A DNA stretch of 64,000 bases from Micropterus salmoides (lineage: Eukaryota > Chordata > Actinopteri > Centrarchiformes > Centrarchidae): assembly GCF_014851395.1 (NCBI RefSeq), contig NW_024043372.1, positions 10,840,469 through 10,904,468 of the forward strand. The letters run 5' to 3'. Shown here in pieces: positions 13,287 to 23,475 of the stretch (the stretch's first letter is position 1; each line of letters begins with the position of its first letter). The position numbers and the translations under genes are program-made. The notes under the pieces were generated by a model. It did no database searches. It was given only the letters and a program-made list of their open reading frames with translations, and was not told where the DNA came from.

Positions 13287-13409
13287 GTCAAATGAGCATG
13301 CGAGTCACAAGTCTCCTAATTTGCCATGGGCTGTTATGGGTGGGCACTGCCCAAGGCTTAATTATCACTCTTCCAGTTCCCAAACTCGAGGGCATCCCCA
13401 AAATAACAG
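13287..13409 (+). CDS. arhgef10l: ARHGEF10L-type RhoGEF, penultimate exon
   Basis: A 123-bp exon, phase 1 at both ends, flanked by CTTTATTGCAG and G|GTATGG. Joined to the previous exon it reads G-QMSMRVTSLLICHGLLWVGT, then AQGLIITLPVPKLEGIPKIT. The VTSLLICxGLLWVGTxxGxIxxLPVPxLEGIPKITG pattern is characteristic of the ARHGEF10/10L C-terminal propeller region: a beta-strand pair with the WVGT turn, followed by the conserved LPVPxLxGIPK segment. The exon length is divisible by three, so skipping it would remove 41 residues without shifting the frame. The next exon completes the final glycine codon. The family is certain; ARHGEF10L is preferred over ARHGEF10 because of the GIPKITGKGMISLNAHCGPV junction. 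Confidence 0.9.
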
Positions 13410-13971
13410 GTATGGATCAGAGGGGGGCGACGGACTGTGATTGAACAGCCTCTTGAGAGGTCAAAAGAAAAGTGAAGACTTTTTTTTCTTGATAAAAATG
13501 ACTGTGCCCTGCCCATTATTGAGGTCACACTTCACATTTTTCTCGTGGCTCTTGGAATCAGTGCAGATATTATCAGGCAGGCAACACACAAATCATACTG
13601 TATATTTTATATTTTTGCAGAGTAATTTAAAAACTGCCTGGCAGCATTTTGTTGATTGTGCCATGTGAATGAGATCCTTAGTTTTCCACTTGTACAAACC
13701 TTACTTAAATGACCATCTTATTCCAAGTTAGTTTATTAAACACCATGTAAATACACCACAAATTATAGCTACCATTATTACTGATACAGCAGTGTTATTA
13801 TAATAAATTAAAACAGTTAACAGTTTATGATATACAGCATGCCATACAGGGCTGGGTTCAAGTCAAACTGCCACTTGCATAATAATGTCGTCTGACAGAC
13901 AATGACCTGACCTCAGCCCTCAGTCTCTCTGAATGACTGAATTAAATATATTGTCTGCCTGCCCTGTACAG
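13410..13971 (+). other. Last intron
   Basis: A 562-bp intron with donor GTATGG and acceptor GCCCTGTACAG. It contains AT-rich sequence and no recognised repeat. An open frame at 13441-13668 has no protein-like content. Confidence 0.8.
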
Positions 13972-14522
13972 GAAAGGGAATGATCTCTCTAAATGCCCAT
14001 TGTGGGCCCGTGGACTTCCTGGTAGCCACCACTAGCACTCTGTCTCCTGAACTGCTGAAGAGGGATTCTGTCGGGGATGGCCCAGACTCTGCCTGTGGAG
14101 GCGAGGACCGCAGCGACACCTCCTCTCAGGAATCCCTGCAACAGCCCGGCTCCTACCAGGGGGAGGGAAGAGGCAAAGGACGCGGTGTTCTGCTGCAGTA
14201 CAGGCTGCGCTCTACATCAGGACTGCCTGGGCAGCCATTAACGGCGCTGGTTGACGAGGCATCGGACTCCTCCCTGGAGTCTTTGGAGCATAGCGTGGAA
14301 GATGGATCTATCTATGAGCTCAGTGATGACCCAGAAATGTGGGTTCGGGGACGTCCTTGTGAGAGAGACGGGGGACGCAGGGACAGGGTGATCTCTGCAG
14401 CGGTTATCTCTGGAGGCAAGGGCTTCCGTAGACTGAAGGAAGGAGCAGCAGCAGGCCCTAGGACAAGTGGGGAGGGTTTAGAGAATATTATTATGGTATG
14501 GCAGCTCCCACTGACAGTGTGA
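13972..14522 (+). CDS. arhgef10l: ARHGEF10L-type RhoGEF, terminal exon with stop codon
   Basis: A 551-bp exon entering in phase 1 and ending at a TGA (14520-14522). With the two previous exons it makes 846 bp, giving 281 residues plus stop, in frame throughout. It begins GKGMISLNAHCGPVDFLVAT (the last propeller strand pair). A Ser/Asp/Glu-rich, low-complexity linker of about 50 residues follows. Then comes the conserved GVLLQYRLRSTSGLPGQPL block, a Ser-rich acidic patch, EDGSIYELSDDPEMWVRGRP, a basic stretch, SAAVISGGKGFRRL and the tail IIMVWQLPLTV. The ordering and the EDGSIYE/DDPxxWVRxRPC block match ARHGEF10L better than ARHGEF10. The GC content is clearly higher than in the flanks. Teleosts may keep two copies (la/lb), which cannot be told apart here. 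Confidence 0.88.
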
Positions 14523-14700
14523 TATGGAAAATATGTGACAAGGTTATGTGTATTTATAGATGTCTACTCAGTTTAGCCTTGAATCACCTTTTCCATAAAT
14601 TGTGGGATTTGAATATATGATGAGAAGGTGTTGCCACTGTTACAGAGCCTGACATCTTATAATTTAGCCTCTGGAATAAAGAACCGAAGACATGCTGTTT
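14523..14700 (+). other. arhgef10l: Proximal 3' UTR with polyadenylation signal
   Basis: The first AATAAA after the stop codon is at 14675-14680, 153 bases downstream, and is followed by a GT-rich stretch (GTTCAGGGTTGTGCG near 14739-14753) that could be the downstream element. A longer 3' UTR using later signals, such as the AATAAA near 15524, is possible; the sequence alone does not decide. Confidence 0.5.
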
Positions 14701-16906
14701 ACTAGAGGTACTGTCAGCCCATAGCACAATTTCATTGTTCAGGGTTGTGCGCCATCATCTTCCCAGTAGTGGCATAGGTCGCCACGATTAGTTCCATGTG
14801 ATTTGATCTTGTTCCTCTTTCTGCCTTAGCTGAGACTGATATGCCTCAATTTAACCTCATCATTGCTGCATATGCTCTGCCACATTTATTTTATGCGAAG
14901 GTCTTCTGTTTGAGCAGCCATGGACAGCAAGCCTTTGAGAGGCAGCCTTTGTTGAATGTTACACATCTTTTATCTGATCATATGGGAGCGATCCCATCTG
15001 TTTAGAGCAGAAAGCTGGGGACTTCCACCGCATCACAAAGCACATTAGAATCACTTTATTAGCTTTGGCAGCCTTTCTTTCATCCCATACAATGTGAATG
15101 TACGATACCTTCTTTTGTGTCTCAAAATTGAATCTGTGCTCTCTTCAAAAAAAAGAATGACATTTTTCCTGTTTTGTTGCAAAAAATTATTTGCTTCCAA
15201 GAGCTCACCATCCCTCTGGTAGTGCAGACTGGCTGCAAAACTGAGTTGCAAAACAAAAGTTATAAGAAGATGCTATTGCTCTACATTAAAGAATCTATAT
15301 TTGCACTGCCAAAATTCTGTAATTATTGCAAATTTATTTGAGGAAAAGTATTATCTTGCCCAAGCATTGTAAATGTCAGATATCTCTTTCATTATTCACT
15401 GTAATCTATCAGCTAGATAAAACAAATTTGTACACATGGTTGTTAATACAGTAATACACATCTCACATCAACTGGAAATCCCAGTTACACATCAAAAGCA
15501 AAACTCTTTAAACTAATGATTAAATAAAGCCCTGCAGCCATGCAAACTGCTATTGGCTGTGTATAAACAGAGGGAAGATACCTACGAGAGGAACCAATTA
15601 GCATGTTTACATCCACATTAATTTTCAATAATATACATATTTCTGATTAAAGATGATGTTTTACAATATAGCATAAGTCTGTATTACAGTTAACAGGCAC
15701 TGATGTATACCATCTGTGTCGTTAGCCAGGACACTAAGTCATGTAAACCTTGTTCCATCAACACTTATTTTCCTTCTGTTTTCATGGTAATATTTGGAAA
15801 ATATTTGGAGTTAATGCACATTCATATTTTATGATCAGGATATGAAGATGCACATAAACAACTTTTCATCCCTGGCGGGTGGAAACTTCACATCTCCGTT
15901 TTTGATAGTTATCATGTCCTCAGATTAATTGAAAGATTACATGTTCTGTCTTTAACCTGATAGGCAAACCCTTTTAACCACATTGAATGATATAAAAGTG
16001 CATTGTCATTACGCTATGTACAAGCTGTTCTCTTTTTTTAACTTGTAAATACACCATTTTTCATTTAAAGTCACCTAGCAGCATTGGCAAGTTTGTAAAC
16101 ATGGACTGTTGACATTGGCATTGCAGACAAAACCAAGAACTACTGTGCAGGTTTACTGGGCACATTTTTCACAGTGTGTGGACACAGTGGGTGGAGGCCA
16201 TGCAAGTATCCAGCTATGAACATAGCTTGGTTGAGTTTCAATAAACCGAGCGATGGTGAAGGTTATGGTATATCACTATCCTCCACCTCTATCTCTACTT
16301 AGCCCTTCCACCACACATGGATTCTCATCTTATCACAGAAGAGGCATAAAGTGCATCTTTTGTATTTTCCCTTTTTTTTCCTCCACTGAAATTCAGGCGT
16401 GTTTAAACATCCTGCTGTCTGAATCATTCAAAAAAATAAGAAAATGTAAACTGGCCTTTGGATGCTGTCATCTAAATGTAAATCTCAATGTCTTGTCAGA
16501 AATGTATACTTTTTTTCATTTGAGATGCTGCTGGAGCCACAACACCCTAATAGTCACTATTGAGGATGTTCGTCCAACCTTTACCAGAGGATGAGTGTGT
16601 ATTCCGCTTGAGTAGCCTGATTAAATATGTGGCATTGTTGAACTGTTTCACAGGCTTATCCGCTAACAACGGATATTTAATCTCAAATAGTGACCTTTAA
16701 TGAACATTGACTCATACATTTATTTTGCTTACACTACATGTGTACAGGTATTATCCATGCACTGAATATTAATACTCACTGTACTACTAACTAGAAATGT
16801 TACTGTTCTTGTTAAACCTATATTTCCTCTGGACTCTGCAACAGTGTTGATGTTTTAGATGAGACTGTATAAGGCATAGTTTGTGTTTTATTTCCTGTGG
16901 TGTTAA
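14701..16906. other. Intergenic or distal 3' UTR sequence
   Basis: No exon or RNA gene was recognised. The block at 15600-15900 starts with a GCATGTTTACAT word that resembles MITE ends of fish, but I could not find the matching second end. Open frames such as 16253-16594 look random. Confidence 0.45.
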
Positions 16907-17450
16907 AGGATAAGTCCCATTTATTATAGATTTGGTCTTATTTTTGGCCTTTCTTTCTGTCAGTTTTGAAAATGCTGAGATCTGGGAATAATGGTAATAT
17001 CACTAAAAATGAGTCTGTCCAGATAGGAAATACAATCAGTCAACCGATTATGCATGTTTTAAACAAACACCCTGATTTGGAAGAAAAAAGAAGAAATCAT
17101 TCACTTCTAAATGAACATCGTCACAGTCTACAGACCAACTTCCAGGCTCAACTTTGACCTATCATACTTGCTGTAATCTTGTGCACATAGTTTTCCTGTG
17201 TAATGAAGCATTATTACTGACATACTGGGTGCATTCACCTTTAGTTCTACCACGTACAACTGTTCACTCTGTGATCATCTGATACTCAGCTTGTTTCTTG
17301 ATCTGTCAGACCTTGTTGTAGCGATGCTGCTATGTTCCCGTATCTCAGCGATTACTTTGGTGATTACAAAATTACAATAACTGACTGAAATGATGGTCAA
17401 ACCTACAAAAGTAAGGTTACACAAGGAAAGTAATAAACCGGAATTATCCT
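16907..17450. mobile_element. 544-bp MITE flanked by TTAA, piggyBac-like
   Basis: The ends are inverted repeats: AGGATAAGTCCCATTTATTA on the left, and AGGATAATTCCGGTTTATTA when the right end is read on the other strand. Both are flanked by TTAA (16903-16906 and 17451-17454). A TTAA target duplication is the hallmark of the piggyBac superfamily, and the AGGATAATTCCGGTTTATT end is one I recognise as abundant in fish genomes. No transposase is encoded, so it is a non-autonomous copy. Confidence 0.75.
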
Positions 17451-19732
17451 TTAAGAAAAAGTATTACACAAAATGCCGCCACAGGCACATGGAAACACTG
17501 CTCATTTCCCTGTAATGTTCCCAATAATGTTACATGTCTAAACAGTGTCTAACAAGCTTATGTTGAATTAAAAACATTTAAAGATGAGTTTGAGTATCAT
17601 CTTTTTTATATGACTGATTTAGAATGATGATGAAGGTGTTTAATGTCAAGTTACAGTAGTATTAAGAGATATGCCACACTGTATCTGCAGCCTTATTATG
17701 TGAAAGATGTTGCACCAGCTCATCAACAGAAAGTCCTGTCTTTGATGTATCATTTGGATGATCTTCTCACCTATTTGGTGTGGTTGGTTTGGTGTGAAAT
17801 TATAATAAGATAATATCTCAACATCTGCTGGGAGCCAGTGCTTAAAAAAAAAGATGTTTCCCACTGAAAACCTACTGTACTTTATCAGGTGGTGAAGTTA
17901 ACATTGATCCACACAAGTGTGAGATTTATGCCTGATCAGAAGTGTTGTCAAACATTTTTTTCTGGTTTTCCAAGAAGTGAGCCTTCAGAGATGAGGACTA
18001 GTGGTTAGTTTGGCCTACATCCTGTTACTTTAACTTCTCCACCTCGGATAAAGAGCAGGGCACAGCCACTTCCCTAAACTTTATCCATGTAGGATGTCAC
18101 TGGATGGGAGGTTTTGGTGTCTCTCAGATGGTCGTGTCACTGTGTCGGTCTGAATGGCATACTACCAAATCAGCAGAGCGCAGAGGAATAACATAATGCG
18201 GAGCACACTGTAGAATAGGTAGATTCTGGCTGCCTTTCACATCATTTGCATAAAGTCCCACTGAGCTTTAATCACTCTCCGATGCCATGACTGTGCTCTT
18301 GTCTTAGCTGTCTAGAGAAAACCAGGTCCCCGCTGTAATTCAGCTGCTGCTTCAAACCACATCTGGTTATTGACTCACACATCATGTAACCGTTTTTTCT
18401 CTGATAATAAGGTGCTTATTGGTGAAACCTGCAACGTCACTCATATTAGAAATAAAAGACAGACTACTCTTATCTGTTTACAAAAACATTTTGTATTAGA
18501 GTATGAAAATCAAACCTTGTTTGTTTAATTATTATGACTTCTTTCTCTAAACATTAATTTTCCCCCATATATGACGTTATACTTTATACACTACAAGTTT
18601 TTCTCAAAATATTATGAATCTCCAAATTTATTCCCTCAATGTGGCCCTTATACTCCATAAGACGGCCCCTTCGTTTTGTGCTCAGCGGTGTTACATGTTC
18701 CATACCCTCTGGAAATCACGTTGCAGGTCACATCATTTATTTGTTTCTTTCTCAAGAGCATTGCTCGCTCAAAGTTGAAAAGAGCATCAATTTAATAAGT
18801 TGATTGCACTTTACAATAAAAGACAATGTTAATAATTTTCGTTAAGCCACAATGCAATAACATGTCATTATCATATCAATATCAATTTAAATTTATATTT
18901 TTTGCCAATTACAGGCAAATTGCAGTTTCTATGAGTGAGTAAAACTTCTTAGTTAAATGATCACAATTAAGAATTGGTTTTCTCACATCCATGCCTCTTC
19001 ACCTTCATAGGGGCAGTGTCACTGGCTTATGTTGTTCAGGGAGACAAGCAGCATTGTTACGAGCAAGCTCGAGCTGCAGGCGAAAACACACTAGGGAACC
19101 CCTGCAATCCACCTCTTCCACCCCTTCCCTTACTCTATGCACTTGTCTTTATCCCTGTCGCTCCCTCAATGTGTTTTGTTCTCCCTCTTTCTTTTAACAC
19201 ATGTCAAAGAAGTCAGCACAGAATACAAATCCACTATCCATCATTGTAGGAAATGAAGCGATGTGCTATTTCCACATGACCAATATCAGCTCAATGTGTG
19301 CTGTTGCTCCATGACCTGAAAGTTACATTAATAGCCTCGTCTTCCTACTCACTCCACATGGAGCAATCAGGCCACATAAAGGCCCTTCAGTGCTGACAAT
19401 GTCAAATAAAGGGGCACAGGGTGGTGGCAGCAAAGCTGTCCATCCACTGAAGTGAGCCTCAGTAGTAGCATACAGGAAATTAGCAGGAAAGGTCAATGCT
19501 GAAAGAAACCATAAATGATGTGCTAAATGAGAGTAGTCAGATGGAGGTTCAGGTGTGTATGATACATTTAAGATAGTTACAGCACAGAATTATACTGATC
19601 ACAGTCAGCTGAGGCTTTCAAACATACTTTCATTTAAATCTACTTGAGGCTGCATATGAAAAATGTTACATGAATGCAAACAAGCACAGATTTGTTTTTT
19701 ATTAAATGTAGCAGAGATTGGGAATTGAGTTA
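17451..19732. other. Intergenic sequence
   Basis: No coding exon or repeat family was recognised. The overlapping frames at 18974-19249, with a hydrophobic Pro/Leu-rich reading, have no splice context and no family resemblance. Confidence 0.5.
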
Positions 19733-20185
19733 GAGACTCGGACTGGAGTCCGACTTAAGTCGCGCACACAGTGACTTCAGACTCGACTTGAGACTTATCC
19801 TCAAAAGACTTCAGACTTGACTCGGACTAGAGCTGCAGGATTCGTGAACAATGTTTATTTTTAATGTTATTTAATGTTTATTTTATGTTTATTATTGTTG
19901 ATCATGTAACGTTACAGTTTTATTTAGTTAACCCTCTTACTGTAGGCTAGTTAATATCTGTCATTAATTGCAATGCACATTACATGGTTGTGCTCTGTAA
20001 ATTAAAAACAGGTTACAGTTACAGAATTCCTTAAAGCTATGCAGTTTTATCAGCAGCCTGGATTGAACACAGCAGGTGATACAACATTTATTATAGCCAT
20101 GAGTGACTTGAGACTTGAATTGGACTTTAGCTCAAAGACTTGAGACTTGACTTGGACTCTAGCTCAAAGACTCTCTGAAATGTGG
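19733..20185 (+). repeat. Two clusters of a degenerate GACTTGAGACTTGACTTGGAC repeat
   Basis: Degenerate direct repeats of the words GACTTGAGACTTGA and CTTGGACT occur at 19733-19830 and again, in the same orientation, at about 20100-20175. They are separated by about 270 bp of AT-rich sequence. The motif is common in fish dispersed repeats. The two clusters may be subterminal repeats of one element whose ends I could not fix. Confidence 0.5.
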
Positions 20186-20689
20186 TGATGTCTTTTCCAG
20201 ACTTATGATACAAAGAATGTGTGTCAGAAAACAAATGCATTCTTTGCCATTCATATGTCTCCACATCCTCTGTGGATGTGTATAATCTAGGCTTTGTTTA
20301 CTTGTACTCTTTTCAGTTGCAGCAGGCTCTCATTTACCCAAAGTTTTTGGCTCATAGATGTTATCCTGGGAGCACCCAATACATAAACCAGCATCCAGCA
20401 ACACAGTAAGGATCGCACCACTACAGGAAGCTAGGGTCCATAAAACTCCAGCGAGAATTGAGAATGTAATACTGATCTGATAAAGCAGTGCTGAATTGCA
20501 CCTTGTACCTGGGTCAGCAGTAGAACACATCCTTGCCTAGAAGCAAAATGACAAAATGAGAGGGCGAAATGCTTCGCAAGCATTTCACTGTCAACAGTAT
20601 ATGGCATAAATGTGTGCTTTTTCTGGTGGGACTTCACAAACCCCCTTTTCTAAACCTTTCTATAGATATTTTCTGCCAATTAACCCTGC
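20186..20689. other. Intergenic sequence
   Basis: Nothing recognisable; short overlapping open frames on both strands only. Confidence 0.5.
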
Positions 20690-21080
20690 TTCAGGAGAGA
20701 TTTGCCTATCTCAAGCCCCAGCTTTGCGCCTGTGCAGCTTGCGGCGTCACTCCCCCTACGTCTCAGGTATAATTTGCATGCCTCGGTCAAGGCTAAACTG
20801 AAGCGGATGAAGCGTTGCGGTTTGAAGGTCTCCCTGCTTTATCTGCCGACTCCTAAAAGCCAAGCATATTTGCATTGCTTTTCATTTCCGCAGGCTTGGC
20901 AGTACGAATGATAAAGGAAGAGGAGCACACTGTACAAACCTTGCTTGACAAAGGAGGCAGTAGCAGCTAATGATTTGCATACAGAGAATGCAAGGATAAG
21001 GCCCACACAGGGCTGCCTCGAACGCTGTTATCGCCCCTCATCAACGCTCCGAGGTGATGCCTGTCAACATCCAGTGCACA
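20690..21080. promoter_or_regulatory. Candidate regulatory block with three POU octamers
   Basis: This stretch is richer in GC than its neighbours and has three perfect copies of the POU/Oct octamer ATTTGCAT on the + strand at 20772-20779, 20868-20875 and 20973-20980. No open frame has splice sites or family resemblance. The combination looks like a conserved noncoding enhancer, but conservation cannot be judged from one sequence. Chance clustering remains possible in AT-rich DNA. Confidence 0.35.
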
Positions 21081-23261
21081 GCCCCAAAGAGAGGGGCTGG
21101 GTCACACCTTGGTGTCAGATGTAGCTGTCTCCCCTGGCAAAGTCAGTCTCACATGAACCAAAACTATCTATATTTCAATAGAGGATATTGTTTTCCAGTT
21201 CACCAAACTTCTAGATCTGAGGACCAAACTCCCCCAATGCCTGTTCAGTGCTCTGACCCATCAATCTCACATTGCTTTATGTAGACCTGTATTTTGCAAT
21301 GCTCTTAGTGCTGCACACAGATATGTTTTATTTACTACCTTTTAATCATGCAAAAGATTAATGAAAATTTGATCACTCTACATTATTCAACATGTCCCCC
21401 AGGAGAGGGGTCTGCTCAATGGCATGACACCATGTCTGTATTTAATAGTTATCATATTCCACAATATTTATCTCTTTGTCCATCTATTTGTATGGATGTA
21501 CTGAAAAATAAATATAACAGTGGCATCTCTGTAATGCTTTCTTATTCTGCACCTTGCTTTACCTATGGCATTATCTTTTTTTTGCAGTCTGTAAAATCAT
21601 TATAGGTGAAGTGCAGCTGAGGTGTTTTATAGGCAATTTCCTCAAAACACATTTATATAATGTCTCAGAACCTTTGCTCATTTCCCCACTTCTTATTTAA
21701 TGTTATGTATAAACATGCCAGTTTTACATGCTCTGCAGTTCCCTCTGTCCTGCAGTGTTTTATTTTCTAAGACTGTTTGGGCCTTTGAAGGGTGACCTTC
21801 AATTCATATATCTATTGCTATAACTCTCTGCTACTATCTCTGTGGGACCTCTGTGGAGAAGATAACATTTCTTTTTATGTCTTGCAGTGAATAAAGTCAC
21901 TTCATGCCAGAATTTCTCTGACTATTCAAACAAAATGAGAATCTTAGCATTCAGGTCCAGTCTTTCTCCTTTTCGCATCCCTGTTGAATTTGGATGCTAG
22001 CCAGAGAGCATTTCATAGGTAAATAACGTGTTGAATGTGGCTCTAACCTGGCTGCATTTCACCAGAGGAGCAAAATATGTCTTGAATCATTTTTGGCATC
22101 AAAAATAACAGTTCATCTTTGCTTTCTCTTTCTGTCTGACATGCTGATGCAATACTCGCATCACCTGCATCCGGGGACTCACAGGAATGCTGAACAATAT
22201 TAATTTTGGGCCTGTTGTTTTCAATGATAGTCATGTTTCCTGACAAGATTCAGAACAGTGTTTTGACTCATAGTTTGGTCAAGTTTAGTTTTTACTCTCA
22301 CACCCTGCTTTCCCCTCCATCTCTCTGTCATTCCTCATTCCTGCCCCTCTTCCCTCCTGGGTGATGTACAGTACCTTTTAGTGCCTGTTGTCCTCAGCAT
22401 GACAGATGGAGGCTATTAAAAAACATTTTCATTGTATTATGGTAAATTACATAGCCATGTATTGTATATTACTGTTCCCAAGACAATGCTAGATGAAGAA
22501 CTCATATGACCATCTAATCATGGGTTTAGTAGATGACTATCTGTGCTTTAGTTATAGAGGGTTTTCACTGAGCTGCAGTTTCTCACTTGCTGTTTGATTG
22601 CACTAGTCAGTCCAAAGTGAAATATATATTTATAAAAATAACTCGTCAAACCTGATTTCCAATTGTACAAAAAGGGAGAGTGACTGAGTAATGGACTTTT
22701 CCCACAAGACTGACAACCACATACACAGAGCAGTTACGATTCTTAGCTTTTCTAAGGTATAGAAAATCAATATCAGTGGTGGCAGGTATGATATTTATTC
22801 AAAAAGCACTCCGTCTCTTGATAAAAAGAGGGGGTTTGGCTTTGCAGGAAGCGTGGCAGCTTACAAGCTGTCTGTTTTATAGGGTGGACATTCACAGTAA
22901 CCAATGATGACAGTTTCTATTTTTATATCCCTCACTCCTCTGTGAAAGATCCTGAAATCCAACACTGTCACAGCTGTTGGCTGGCACAGGAAGAATTCTT
23001 GTTTAAAATTATAGGATAGGGAAAATATATGATTTGGACATTAGTAATAACTCATAATTATCTGTAACTGGCCAAATGTTATGAAGGGATGTTATATATT
23101 ATTTACACTGTAGTGCAGAAAGTGTAAAATAAATAACCAAGAAGTGATGTGAATTCTTTATTGTTATTGTGTGTTTTTATTTAGGAACATACAAGCAGGG
23201 GACATAGTTGACCATGTTCATAAAACATTTTACAGTTGTCATTTAAATAATGTCATTCAAC
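21081..23261. other. Intergenic sequence
   Basis: No exon, RNA gene or repeat family was recognised. Confidence 0.5.
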
Positions 23262-23475
23262 CAAGCCACAGCCTGTTCACCTTGCTGCCATCTGGCAATA
23301 GATAAAGAAGTATCATTTGTCACACCATCAGACTTCAGAACAACTTCTTACCCTTACCCTTACTCTTAAATTCATTCTCAGCACTGCACCATACAAAATC
23401 ATTTATTTCTGTACGTAATTTTATACATTTTGTTTATAATGTTTGCTTTGTGAGTAGCATGAAGGGAATTACAAA
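23262..23475 (+). mobile_element. LINE 3'-end fragment, L2/Rex1-like
   Basis: The translation HSLFTLLPSGNR, a stop, then RSIICHTIRLQNNFLPL resembles the C-terminal SLFTLLPSGRRYRSI..RLQNSFFP block found at the 3' end of L2/Rex1-type LINE ORFs in fish. Stop codons and the absence of upstream reverse transcriptase show a short dead fragment. Its limits are approximate. Confidence 0.6.

Noticed and set aside
15600..15960. MITE suspected from a GCATGTTTACAT word
   Set aside because: No matching inverted end or target duplication could be found.
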